Assembly: GCA_964586675.1 (NCBI GenBank)
Contig: CAZPHQ010000002.1
Span: forward strand, 160,466 to 224,465
DNA: 64,000 nucleotides
Direction: 5' to 3'
From: JADLGH01 sp964586675
GTDB lineage: Bacteria; Desulfobacterota_D; UBA1144; Nemesobacterales; UBA2774
Shown: in pieces, positions 7,616 to 16,292 of the stretch
How positions within the stretch are numbered: the first letter of the stretch is position 1
How the letters are laid out: each line of letters starts with the position of its first letter
Translations under genes and position numbers: made by a program
Notes under the pieces: model-generated
What the model was told of the DNA's origin: nothing
The model's input: the letters and a program-made list of their open reading frames with translations, nothing else
Databases searched by the model: none

Positions 7616-8953
7616 TTACAGCTCGATCCAGTAGAGGAGCTGTCCCATAACGCCGTACTGATCCTTCTTGAGACTGTCGTCTTTCGTGATGAAGTAACGC
7701 TCGTCCGAATGGTCCCACCTGAACTCGGCCCTCGCCTCGAAGTTGTCGAGATACTTGTTGTTGGCGATGAGTCCCTTGAACGGTTTCAGGGCAATCGTCG
7801 GCGTGAATTCGAAGAGCTTCTGCTCGAGCCCCGTCCTGTAGCCGTCGGGGTCGTCGAAGTATTCACCCCTCAGCGCAAGCCTGACCGCAGGGTGCGGATC
7901 GACGATGATGTAGCCCGCGATACCCCACCAGGAGACGCCCTCTTCGTTTCCAAGCTCGTCGAAGACTACGTCCTGCTGCCAGCCGAAGTCGGCGTCGGCG
8001 ACGAGAGTCAATTTTTCAAAGAGCGTTACGCTGGCAACCGCCGTTATGAGCTCGCGCCATCCCTCTCCGCCGAACCCGAGGCCGCTCGGCTCCTTGCCGA
8101 AGATACCCGTTACGCCTACCCATGCGCTGGTTATCGTGCTGCCCGAGTAGCTGAAAGCTATCTGGCTTTCTATAGTCGGAGAGTCGTTCAGCTCCTCGAC
8201 CTGGTCCCAGCCGTTGTTAAGACCCGCGGTGAGAGAGAGCATTCCCGCGACGTAGTTGAACCTGATACCGGTGTGGGTGAACGGAAGCGCGTAGCCGAAG
8301 AGGATACCGCGCGAAATGTTGACGTTCTTATAGCCTTCGATGACTTCGTAGCCCGCGAGCGTTACGAAGCGCCCGGCGTAGATGTTAAGCCCGGTGCCTA
8401 TAGGCGCAAGCACCTGGAGGTATGCCTGGTACGGGTCTACGACGTCGCTGTCGAAACCTTCACCGCCGAGCTCCGCAGCCTGCTGGCCGAAGAGAATGTC
8501 TGCCCGGAAGCCGAGAAGATCCATGAGGCCTCCCTCCATGGTCGGGGTTTTCGACACCGATATGGTGAAGGCGTTTAAGGCGAACTGCTGGTTATCGGGG
8601 TAAAGCGCCCTTAACTGGAGGCTGTCTGTTACGCCTCGGTTGAATACATACTGGTAGGTCGTGTCTACGGAAAAGCCCAGATTTATAGAATCGAAGAAGG
8701 TCATGATACCGTCGTACTTAAGGTCCTTGGCCTCCTGTGCGCTGATGAACTTCTCGAACTCCGCATCCTTTGCAGCGTTGTCGGACTCAAGCTGTTGAAT
8801 CCTCCTCATGAGCTCCTCATTCTGCTTACTGTTCTGTTGAATCATCTGCTTGAGCTGCTGGATTTCCATCTCGCTGCTCTGTGCATATGATTTGTCCAGA
8901 CAAAGGTACGATATGGCTGTCAAAATCAGAAACATTATCGTGAACCTTTTCAT
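7616..8953 (-). CDS. Outer-membrane beta-barrel porin (OmpL/BBP2-like)
   Basis: A 445-residue secreted protein. Residues 1-24 are a signal peptide ending SYAQ. Residues about 27-75 form a Gln/Glu-rich coiled coil (EMEIQQLKQMIQQ...), which in such porins extends into the periplasm or trimerises. The remainder alternates amphipathic strands rich in Gly and aromatics (for example GLNIYAGRFVTLAGYEVI and SWWGIAGYIIVDP) and ends in an aromatic/hydrophobic C-terminus (GQLLYWIEL), as outer-membrane barrels do. It resembles the putative beta-barrel porin-2 family; substrate unknown. GGAGG lies 11 bases before the ATG. It is monocistronic, with two terminator hairpins behind it. Confidence 0.8.
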   Translation of the reverse strand: MKRFTIMFLILTAISYLCLDKSYAQSSEMEIQQLKQMIQQNSKQNEELMRRIQQLESDNAAKDAEFEKFISAQEAKDLKYDGIMTFFDSINLGFSVDTTYQYVFNRGVTDSLQLRALYPDNQQFALNAFTISVSKTPTMEGGLMDLLGFRADILFGQQAAELGGEGFDSDVVDPYQAYLQVLAPIGTGLNIYAGRFVTLAGYEVIEGYKNVNISRGILFGYALPFTHTGIRFNYVAGMLSLTAGLNNGWDQVEELNDSPTIESQIAFSYSGSTITSAWVGVTGIFGKEPSGLGFGGEGWRELITAVASVTLFEKLTLVADADFGWQQDVVFDELGNEEGVSWWGIAGYIIVDPHPAVRLALRGEYFDDPDGYRTGLEQKLFEFTPTIALKPFKGLIANNKYLDNFEARAEFRWDHSDERYFITKDDSLKKDQYGVMGQLLYWIEL

Positions 8954-9735
8954 ATCTCACTAGCCCTCCTTTAAGTTAGTTTATTCACCTTTAATATCGC
9001 GAAGCCTGAAGCTTAAAGGCCCGTGATTAGCCCGTCCCGGCCGTGCATGCGACTATAGTCCGCCTTCAGAACACCCTCCCGCATTATAGTTATTAAGCCA
9101 GCCACCATCAGGCGGAGCGTCCACGATATTGGCGCCGTTCCCTTTTATCTTCGATCGAGCCTCTTACCCTGTCATCTTCCATCGGGACGCCTGTGCCGCA
9201 TCGCCTTTAATTTTTGCAATTGCTATGCCACTTAAGCCGCGAGAAATCACGAAGAGCGATAATCTGTTATCCGGCTGTTATCACTTGAATAATTCCGGGG
9301 AACGAATTTTCCCGGCTGAGAAACGGGTGCATTTGCAGCCTAGTTATTGAGCACGCGGGTTTGATTTATGGGCATCGCCGCGCCCCGGCCGCCCGCGGCC
9401 GAGGCGGCATCCCGGGCTTCTTGAGGCAGCCATATTGCACGCGGCGCGCCGGGATCGTTACGGAAGAGTTATTCAGTGTTTGGAGGAGGATATGCGAGGG
9501 ATGTATTGCATAAGGCAAGAAGGAGCCGGGACGGGATTGCATAGCGCACGGCGGCGGCCTTTATATCCGGGCGGAGCGGCGCATTCGAGGCGCCGGGGAG
9601 CCCTGGAAAAATGACGGAAAGTCCCGGGAATGGAGGGGAAGAGGACAGAGCCGGAGTAAAATGACGACCCGCCAGGACAGCGACACCGAGCTTATTAACA
9701 GGAATGGGCGGGCGGAGGATCGGCCGGCCGGAGCG
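8954..9735. other. Gene-poor spacer between porin and MFS transporter
   Basis: About 780 bases of very GC-rich sequence. The only open frames are short (up to 73 codons), lack ribosome sites and resemble nothing known to me. No tRNA, obvious hairpin-plus-T terminator or tandem repeat was found. The porin ribosome site occupies the first bases. The rest may be decayed coding sequence or an unrecognised RNA. Confidence 0.5.
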
Positions 9736-11070
9736 TTATTCGAGCGCCTTGCCCTTCGTTTCGGGAAGGGTTAGAACGACCAGGGCCGCGGCCACGGCGA
9801 AAACGGATACAGCGGTGAGGCCCGTCGCGAAGCCGTACGCTCCTACGAGATAGCCTATCAACGGAGGCGCTATCGCCGACACGCCCCTCCCGACGTTATA
9901 GCAAAAACCCTGGGCCGTGCCGCGCGCGCGCGTGGGGAATATTTCGGAGAATATGGCCCCGAAGCCGGAATAAAACCCGGTGCCGAAAAACCCGATCAGC
10001 GGTCCGAGTATGATAACGGCCTCCAGGCTCCTTGCATGGCCGAAGAACCAGACGAGGACCGCCATTGCGAGAAGGAAGATCACGAAGACCGGCCTTCTCC
10101 CGAACCTGTCGCTGAAAAATCCGAACGTGTTACAGCCTATGAACGCACCTATATTAATCGGTATAATCCAGAGGAAGCCTTTCGTATCGAGGCCGATTCC
10201 CTTATCGCTGGCGAGGAACTGGGGAAGCCAGAAATAAAGGCCCCAGTATGCGATCATGCAGAGGCTCGTCAGTAGACACGCCGTTATCGTGTAGCGGATG
10301 AGGTCCGGCGCGAATATCTGCCCGAGAGTGAATCCGTGCCCCTGCTCGCTCAGCCGGCCTTCGTCCCTCTGGGCCTTGTTTTCCTTCCAGACCTCGGGCT
10401 CGTCGAGATGCCTTCGTATATAGAAGACGAGGAACGCAGGCGCGACCCCTATGAAGAAAAGCACTCTCCAGCCGAGGTCGAGCCCGTCGAGGGTTATATT
10501 CAGAATAGGGATCGTGTAGGAAACGCCTTCCTTGAAGGTGGGGATTATAAGGGTCGCAAGCAAGGCGGCCAGGATGTAGCCGATGCCCCAGCCGCTCTGA
10601 ACCATGCCGATGACCTTTCCCCTATGTTCTTTGGGCCATTTTTCGGCGACGAGCACTTCCCCCGAAGCCCATTCGCCGCCCATGCCGAGGCCGAGTATGG
10701 CGCGGCATACGAGGAGGAACGCGACGTTGGGAGAGAAGGCGCTGATGCCTGTGAAGAGCGAATAAAGGATTATGGTGTATGTGAGGGCCCTGACCCTGCC
10801 GACGTAGTCGGATACTATGCCGAAGAGCGCGCCGCCGAATGCGGACGCGAAGAGGGTGACCGAGAAGAGCGCGCCGACCTCGGCTTCCGTGAGATTGAAC
10901 ACCTTGCCGACGGAGGCGACGGCGAACGCGAACAGGAGGAGGTCCATCGCGTCGAGCGTCCAGCCCAGAAACGCCGCGATAAATGCGCGCCACTGATCTT
11001 TGTTTATGTCTTTCCGCCACGCGAATAACCCGCCCCCAGACTGGGCGGTTCCAGACCGGCTGTCGCTCAT
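9736..11070 (-). CDS. MFS transporter, metabolite:H+ symporter type
   Basis: A 444-residue, twelve-helix major facilitator protein. The N-terminal GWTLDAMDLLLFAFA is characteristic of the sialate/carboxylate-type symporters (NanT, JEN1, aromatic acid branches). The helix 2-3 loop signature is DYVGRVRA and helix 4 contains RAILGLGMGGEWASGEVLVAE. The helix 8-9 loop repeats the signature as DRFGRRPVF. The C-terminus ends LPETKGKALE, the usual sugar/acid transporter ending. Substrate is probably an organic acid, but this is not determinable here. GGAG lies 7 bases before the ATG and a good promoter lies upstream (11113-11141). The gene is single and divergent from miaB. Confidence 0.85.
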   Translation of the reverse strand: MSDSRSGTAQSGGGLFAWRKDINKDQWRAFIAAFLGWTLDAMDLLLFAFAVASVGKVFNLTEAEVGALFSVTLFASAFGGALFGIVSDYVGRVRALTYTIILYSLFTGISAFSPNVAFLLVCRAILGLGMGGEWASGEVLVAEKWPKEHRGKVIGMVQSGWGIGYILAALLATLIIPTFKEGVSYTIPILNITLDGLDLGWRVLFFIGVAPAFLVFYIRRHLDEPEVWKENKAQRDEGRLSEQGHGFTLGQIFAPDLIRYTITACLLTSLCMIAYWGLYFWLPQFLASDKGIGLDTKGFLWIIPINIGAFIGCNTFGFFSDRFGRRPVFVIFLLAMAVLVWFFGHARSLEAVIILGPLIGFFGTGFYSGFGAIFSEIFPTRARGTAQGFCYNVGRGVSAIAPPLIGYLVGAYGFATGLTAVSVFAVAAALVVLTLPETKGKALE

Positions 11071-11112
11071 ACAGTTTCTCCAAACATCCAGTGCCTACCC
11101 GGGTGTTTCACC

Positions 11113-11141
11113 ATCGTACTAAATTTCTTAAAAAGTGTCAA
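11113..11141 (-). promoter_or_regulatory. Predicted promoter of the MFS gene
   Basis: TTGACA (11136-11141) and TACGAT (11113-11118) on the minus strand with 17-base spacing, about 36 bases of leader before the ATG at 11070. Confidence 0.5.
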
Positions 11142-11225
11142 TCCCTTACAAGCGCCCCGGAAACCTTTATATATATAGATTATAAAATACATCATGGTCC
11201 GCGGTTTCTCACCTCGATTATTTTC

Positions 11226-11254
11226 TTGACTTGCCCGGGGGCCGACGTTAAATT
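11226..11254 (+). promoter_or_regulatory. Predicted promoter of miaB (near-leaderless)
   Basis: TTGACT (11226-11231), 17 bases, TAAATT (11249-11254). Transcription would start about 11261, two bases before the miaB ATG at 11263, and no Shine-Dalgarno sequence is present. Confidence 0.5.
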
Positions 11255-11262
11255 TCAGGCAC

Positions 11263-12570
11263 ATGCAGAGGAAGCTCATATATATAGAGACTTACGGCTG
11301 TCAGATGAACGAGTACGACTCGGACAGGATACGGAGCGCCGTGGGCGGCATGCCTGTCGACAGCCCGGAAGAGGCGGATATCGTAATCGTAAATACATGC
11401 GCCATAAGGGATAAGGCCGACCAGAAGGCCTTCAGCGGACTCGGGAAGTATAAGCACTTAAAGGCGAAAAAGCCGGACATGATACTCGGGGTCGCGGGGT
11501 GCGTGGCGCAGCTCTACGGGGACAAGCTCCTCCAGAAGATACCTCACCTCGATTTCGTCCTCGGACCGAGGGCGATACCGAGGCTCCCCGAGCTCATATC
11601 GAGGATAGAAGAGGCCAAGGAGCGGCCCGTCGAGACTTCGTACGACGTCGAGCAGCTGTTCGAGGTCGAGCCCTATCATAAGGAAGGGAAGGTGACGGCG
11701 TTCGTGTCCGTTCAGCAGGGCTGCAACAAGAAATGCTCCTACTGCATAGTGCCGTACGTCCGGGGGGACGAAGTGAACAGGCCTCTCCCGGAGATATTGA
11801 GAGAGGCGGAGAACCTCGTTTCGAAAGGGGTACGCGAGATCACGTTCGTCGGGCAGACGGTGAATTCGTGGAAGGAGAACGGATACAAGTTCGGGGATCT
11901 TTTAAGGGCGGCCTCGGATATAGACGGCCTCGAAAGAATAAGGTTCACGACCTCCTATCCGAGGGACATAACGAAGAAGATGATCGACGCGATGAGGGAC
12001 GTGGACAAGGTCTGCCGGCACATTCACCTGCCCGTGCAGTCGGGCTCGAACAGGGTCCTCTCGCTCATGAAGAGGACTTACACGAGGGAATGGTTTTCGG
12101 ATACCGTGAAGCGCCTTAAGGACGCCGTGCCGGACCTGGCGATATCGACGGACATAATCGTAGGCTACCCCGGGGAGACCGACCGCGACTTCGAGGACAC
12201 GATGGACCTCATGAGGGAGGTGGAATTCGAGAGCTCGTTCTCGTTCAAGTTTTCTCCCCGCCCCGGAACGCCCGCGGCCGCGCTGCCGAAAGAAGAGACG
12301 ATACCCGACGAAACCGCCGGGGCGAGGCTCACTGAGCTACAGGCGTTTCAGAGGGAGGTCACGCTGAGAAAGAACGCGGAGAGGGTTGGAAAGACGGAGG
12401 AAGTTTTGGTCGAGGGCATAAGCAGGAACGACCCCGAATCCGTAAGTGGAAGAACTAGCCACAACAGGATAGCCAATTTCAGGGGACCGGCCTCTCTTGT
12501 CGGGAGCGTCGTGAAAGTGAAGATAAGCGAGGGGCTTTCCAATTCCATTCGGGGGGAACTATCGGTATAA
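11263..12570 (+). CDS. miaB: tRNA-2-methylthio-N6-dimethylallyladenosine synthase
   Basis: Radical-SAM methylthiotransferase that converts i6A37 to ms2i6A37 in tRNAs reading U-starting codons. All 435 residues are present. The N-terminal domain holds three cluster cysteines (Cys13 in YGCQMNEYDS, Cys46 in NTCAIRDKA, Cys80 in GCVAQ). The radical-SAM CxxxCxxC is Cys154, Cys158 and Cys161 in QQGCNKKCSYCIVPYVRG. The C-terminal 65 residues form the TRAM RNA-binding domain. The signature NTCAIRDKAD distinguishes MiaB from RimO and MtaB. The next gene (bifunctional nuclease domain) follows after 18 bases and is likely co-transcribed. Confidence 0.95.
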   Translation: MQRKLIYIETYGCQMNEYDSDRIRSAVGGMPVDSPEEADIVIVNTCAIRDKADQKAFSGLGKYKHLKAKKPDMILGVAGCVAQLYGDKLLQKIPHLDFVLGPRAIPRLPELISRIEEAKERPVETSYDVEQLFEVEPYHKEGKVTAFVSVQQGCNKKCSYCIVPYVRGDEVNRPLPEILREAENLVSKGVREITFVGQTVNSWKENGYKFGDLLRAASDIDGLERIRFTTSYPRDITKKMIDAMRDVDKVCRHIHLPVQSGSNRVLSLMKRTYTREWFSDTVKRLKDAVPDLAISTDIIVGYPGETDRDFEDTMDLMREVEFESSFSFKFSPRPGTPAAALPKEETIPDETAGARLTELQAFQREVTLRKNAERVGKTEEVLVEGISRNDPESVSGRTSHNRIANFRGPASLVGSVVKVKISEGLSNSIRGELSV

Positions 12571-12588
12571 TTTATAGAGGAGGCCCGA

Positions 12589-13065
12589 ATGTTTCTTCTG
12601 ATGAAGGTATCAGGGATAGCGCTTGACCCGTTTACGAATACGCCGATAGTCATCCTGAAGGACGCCAGTAACGAAAGGACCCTTCCGATATGGATAGGCT
12701 TCATGGAGGCGAGCTCGATAGCGATGGAGCTCGAGAAGACCCCGCGAATAAGGCCTATCACTCACGATCTCGTAAAGAATCTCCTCGAAAAGCTGAAGTT
12801 CGCCGTGACCAAGATAGAGGTGACTGATCTCAGAGACGACACCTTTTACGCGCGCATTTATCTCAAGAGGGACGCCGAGGAGTATTCGCTCGATTCGCGC
12901 CCGAGCGACGCCATAGCCATAGCGCTCCGAACCGACTCCCCTATTTTCGTTAACGAGGAAGTCATCGAGAAGTCGAAGAAAATAGAGATAGACGAGGACA
13001 AGGAAAAGCTTAACGAGCTTCTGGAAAAGATCCCCGAAGGGAACTTCGGGAAGTACAAGATGTAA
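12589..13065 (+). CDS. Bifunctional nuclease (BFN/DUF151) domain protein
   Basis: A 158-residue protein with the DUF151 fold: VSGIALDPFTNTPIVILKD, then LPIWIGFMEASSIAMELE and the conserved core RPSDAIAIALRTDSPIFVNEEVIEKS. The family was named from a plant protein with DNase and RNase activity, and Thermotoga members are structural orphans; the bacterial role is not established. GAGGAGG lies 7 bases before the ATG. It sits directly behind miaB in the same direction and is convergent with pilR, 36 bases away, with no hairpin between them. The acidic C-terminal stretch EIDEDKEKLNELLEKI is a likely helix. Confidence 0.88.
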   Translation: MFLLMKVSGIALDPFTNTPIVILKDASNERTLPIWIGFMEASSIAMELEKTPRIRPITHDLVKNLLEKLKFAVTKIEVTDLRDDTFYARIYLKRDAEEYSLDSRPSDAIAIALRTDSPIFVNEEVIEKSKKIEIDEDKEKLNELLEKIPEGNFGKYKM

Positions 13066-13101
13066 TCCGATTTCCACCCGCCGGTTTTATATATCCGATT
13101 C

Positions 13102-14520
13102 TTAAAGCTCGCTCGCTTCGTCGACGAGGGATTCGACCTCTCCGTCTTCATCGTCGAGCTCGTGCTTGGCGAGCCTGTACCTGAGCGAGCGGAGCGTTAT
13201 CCCGAGGAGCCTCGCGGCTTCGGTCTTGTTGCCGTTCGTCGTACGGAGGGCCTTTTCTATCATCTTCTTTTCGACGTCGCCGAGGAGGGTGTCGAGGCTC
13301 GAATTCGAGGCGAAGCTCGTATCGAGGTCGAGGTAGTCTTTCCCCGTGACGAGCTGGGGAAGGGTTTCCTGCCTGATGACGTTTGAGGATTCGAGCGCGA
13401 CGCAGCGCGCTATGATGTTTTCGAGCTCGCGGACGTTGCCCGGGTAGTGATAGTTTTCGAGGACTTCGAGGGCCTTCGGCGATATTCCTCTTATATCTTT
13501 CCCCATATCGACCGAGTATTTGTTTATGAAATGTATCGCCAGCGGGGAGACATCGATCCTTCTTTCCCTGAGCGCCGGCAGCACTATTTTTATCACGTTC
13601 AGTCGGTAGAAAAGGTCTTCCCTGAACCTTCCCGCCGTTACTTCCTCTTCGAGCTTTTTATTTGTCGCCGCGATTACCCTGACGTCGACCGTTAAGGCGT
13701 CGGTGCCTCCGAGCGGCCTCACCTTTTTATCTTCGAGGACACGGAGGAGCTTTACCTGGAGGTGTAGCGGGAGGTCGCCAATTTCGTCGAGGAATATCGT
13801 TCCCGTGTGAGCCTCTTCGAAGAGGCCTCTCTTATCCCTGAGGGCGCCCGTGAACGCGCCTTTCTTGTATCCGAAGAGCTCGCTCTCCATGAGCGCTTCG
13901 GGAATGGCGCCGCAGTTTACTGGCACGAAGGGCTTGTCGTGGCGGGAGCCGCTGTAGTGAACGGCCCTGGCGACGAGCTCCTTGCCCGTTCCGCTCTCGC
14001 CCATTATCAGGACGCTGACGTTGAGCTCGGAGACCCTTTTTATAAGCTCGAAGACCTTGACTATGGCGGGGCTCCTGCCGATTATGTTGCCGAAGCCGTA
14101 CTGCGTTTCGAGCTCTTTACGGAGGCGCGTGTTCTCGCGCTCGAGCTTTTTCTTGTCGAGGGCTTTTTTAATGACGAGCTTTATCTCGTCTATCTTGAAA
14201 GGCTTCGTGATGTAATCGTAGGCGCCGAGCTTCATCGCTTCGATGGCCGTTTCGTGGGAGGCGTAGGCTGTGACCATGATGACTGTCGTGTCGGGGCTTT
14301 TCTCGCTGACCTTCTTTAAGACCTCGATGCCGTTCAGTATGGGCATCTGGATGTCGACTATCGCGAGGTCGAAGAGGCTCTCTTCTATTTTATCTATGGC
14401 TTCGGGACCGTCGGCGGCGGTATCGACGTCGTAACCGTCCTTCTGGAGCATGATCTCGAGAAATTCGCGCATACCCGGTTCGTCGTCGACGACCAGGATT
14501 CTGCTCTCATTCTGCGCCAT
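13102..14520 (-). CDS. pilR: Sigma-54-dependent response regulator PilR
   Basis: A 472-residue NtrC-type activator. The receiver domain (1-120) has the acidic pair DDE, the phospho-acceptor Asp in AIVDIQMP, and the Lys in ITKPF. The AAA+ domain (about 145-380) has Walker A GESGTGKE, the sigma-54 contact loop GAFTGA and Walker B IFLDEIGDL. The C-terminal Fis-type HTH is NKTEAARLLGITLRSLRYRL. An unusual acidic tail follows (DDEDGEVESLVDEASEL). Partner of the PilS kinase encoded immediately upstream; classically the pair switches on pilA from a sigma-54 promoter, but no pilA lies in the window. AGG-rich site GGAGG precedes the ATG. Confidence 0.92.
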   Translation of the reverse strand: MAQNESRILVVDDEPGMREFLEIMLQKDGYDVDTAADGPEAIDKIEESLFDLAIVDIQMPILNGIEVLKKVSEKSPDTTVIMVTAYASHETAIEAMKLGAYDYITKPFKIDEIKLVIKKALDKKKLERENTRLRKELETQYGFGNIIGRSPAIVKVFELIKRVSELNVSVLIMGESGTGKELVARAVHYSGSRHDKPFVPVNCGAIPEALMESELFGYKKGAFTGALRDKRGLFEEAHTGTIFLDEIGDLPLHLQVKLLRVLEDKKVRPLGGTDALTVDVRVIAATNKKLEEEVTAGRFREDLFYRLNVIKIVLPALRERRIDVSPLAIHFINKYSVDMGKDIRGISPKALEVLENYHYPGNVRELENIIARCVALESSNVIRQETLPQLVTGKDYLDLDTSFASNSSLDTLLGDVEKKMIEKALRTTNGNKTEAARLLGITLRSLRYRLAKHELDDEDGEVESLVDEASEL

Positions 14521-14540
14521 TTAAAACCTCCGGTTCAGGG

Positions 14541-16181
14541 TCAATGGATAACATCTGAAGGCCCCTCTTCAAAACGGGGCAAAGTAATAACGAAAGTTGC
14601 CCCTTTTCCCTGGGAGCTTACTATGTTTATCTTTCCATTATAACCTTCTATAACCTTTTGTACAATTGCCAGGCCGAGCCCGGTGCCGACTTCTTTTGTC
14701 GTGAAAAAAGGATCGAAAATTCTGGATATCAGCCGCTCGTCTATGCCCTTTCCTTCGTCCGTGATCTCGATTACAACGCTCTGGCCCTCGATGCGGGATT
14801 TGATCGCTATTACGCCCCCGACCGGCATGGCGTCGACGGAGTTGGAAAGTAGGTTCCAGAGCGCCTGTTTCAGCCTGTAGGAGTCGGCCTGGACGTAGAT
14901 ACCCGTCTGGACTTTGTTCACCACCTCGATGTTGCTCCGCCTTATGGTTTTGACGAAGGACTCCGCGGTATCGGCGACGATGAGGCCGAGGTCGACCGAG
15001 GTCGTGAGCCTTTGTATGGGCATGGTCAGGATAAGGAAGTCTTCCACCAGAAGGTTCAGCCTTTCGACCTCCTGCGTGGCCATCCTCGAAAGCCGGAGGT
15101 TTTCTTCCGTGGGTTTCACGTCGGCGCTCAGTATTTCGACCGCGCCGCTTATGGCCGAGAGCGGGTTTCGGAGCTCGTGCGCGAGGCCCGCGGCGAGCTG
15201 GCCGAGAAGGGCCATTTTCTCGGAAGTCCTGAGCCTGTCTTCGAGCTCTTTTACTTCTGTCAGGTCCTGGAAGATTATGATGTAGCCCTGTGTGCGGCCT
15301 TCGGGGTCTTTGAGGTCGGACGATGAGAAGCCGAGTGTGAGCTTGCCGCCGTTCGGAGTCGTGTAGAGCATCTGCTCCCTTTTCCTCGCCATTAAATCCT
15401 CGAAGTAGAGGCCCGACATGTAGTCGCCGAGGTATTTCCCGTAGACCCCGCTCTCGCTGCCGATGCCGAGTATTTCGAGCCCCGTTCTGTTTACGGAGAT
15501 GATCTTTCCCTGAAGGTCGAGGGTTATGACGCCGCTCGTAAGGCTCTGGAGTATGTATTCGTGAAGGTTCCGGAGCATCTCGAGGCTGCGCTCGCTTTCG
15601 CCGAGCTCCCTTCCCGCTGCGCTGAACCGCTCGGACAGATAGCCTGCGAGTATCGCTATCAGGAGAAAACCGGTCAGGTGGAAATATGTCGAGACGAGCC
15701 CGACCTCGCCCCAGACTCCGAGCGAGTCCCAGAAGGTATGGCCGGCCTGGGGGGGTATATCGATACGTATTTTCATGAATACAATGAGGACGTAGACCAT
15801 ACCCGACGCGAGGGCCGTGATGTAGCTCGCCATCTTGTTAAGGATTATGCTCGAATAGATTATTATAAGGACGTAAAGAAATATGAACGGGCTCGTCCTG
15901 CCGCCGGTGACGTAAACGACGACGGACGCGAGGGCCATGTCGAAGACTATCTGCGTTACCTTGAAAAACCCCTGGTAGCGCGAAAAAATGGGCTGGAAGA
16001 GAAGGTAGACGAGGCTCAGGAAATAAATGGCAGCCACGACGACGGCGAGATAAAACGCCTCCTGCCGCGCACCCTTGCCGTAGTAGATCGCCGCGCCCGA
16101 GCCGAGGAGTATCGTACTCACGATGACCCTTAGAACGACCGCGCTTTTAAGCCCGGCTTCCGGGCCCTTAAGGACTCTCAT
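14541..16181 (-). CDS. pilS: Membrane sensor histidine kinase PilS
   Basis: A 546-residue kinase: about six N-terminal membrane helices (residues 15-180), a PAS domain (about 205-310, HEYILQSLTSGVITLDLQGK), the HisKA H-box ALLGQLAAGLAHELRNPLSA with the phospho-accepting His, and the HATPase domain with N-box QALWNLLSNSVDAM, G-boxes DEGKGID and GTGLGLAIV. In pseudomonads PilS senses PilA in the membrane through its helices. It is 20 bases upstream of pilR and downstream of pilC. A 110-base gap separates it from pilC, without a clear separate promoter. Confidence 0.92.
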   Translation of the reverse strand: MRVLKGPEAGLKSAVVLRVIVSTILLGSGAAIYYGKGARQEAFYLAVVVAAIYFLSLVYLLFQPIFSRYQGFFKVTQIVFDMALASVVVYVTGGRTSPFIFLYVLIIIYSSIILNKMASYITALASGMVYVLIVFMKIRIDIPPQAGHTFWDSLGVWGEVGLVSTYFHLTGFLLIAILAGYLSERFSAAGRELGESERSLEMLRNLHEYILQSLTSGVITLDLQGKIISVNRTGLEILGIGSESGVYGKYLGDYMSGLYFEDLMARKREQMLYTTPNGGKLTLGFSSSDLKDPEGRTQGYIIIFQDLTEVKELEDRLRTSEKMALLGQLAAGLAHELRNPLSAISGAVEILSADVKPTEENLRLSRMATQEVERLNLLVEDFLILTMPIQRLTTSVDLGLIVADTAESFVKTIRRSNIEVVNKVQTGIYVQADSYRLKQALWNLLSNSVDAMPVGGVIAIKSRIEGQSVVIEITDEGKGIDERLISRIFDPFFTTKEVGTGLGLAIVQKVIEGYNGKINIVSSQGKGATFVITLPRFEEGPSDVIH

Positions 16182-16292
16182 GTTTACCCTGACACCTTTA
16201 CCGCGAACGGCCTGAAATCCGGAAACGCCACCCGTAAACCTGTGACTGCTTTCATTCGATGAAAGATCCGACCTGCCCGGAAAACGGCGCGC

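Noticed and set aside
7709..8578. 289-codon open frame antisense to the porin
   Set aside because: Shadow of the porin coding frame in GC-rich DNA; no ribosome site and composition follows the opposite strand.
9129..9350. 73-codon frame in the porin-MFS spacer
   Set aside because: No ribosome site, no recognisable domain, in an otherwise non-coding stretch.
10336..11028. 230-codon open frame antisense to the MFS gene
   Set aside because: Charged, low-complexity product without membrane or domain pattern; shadow frame.
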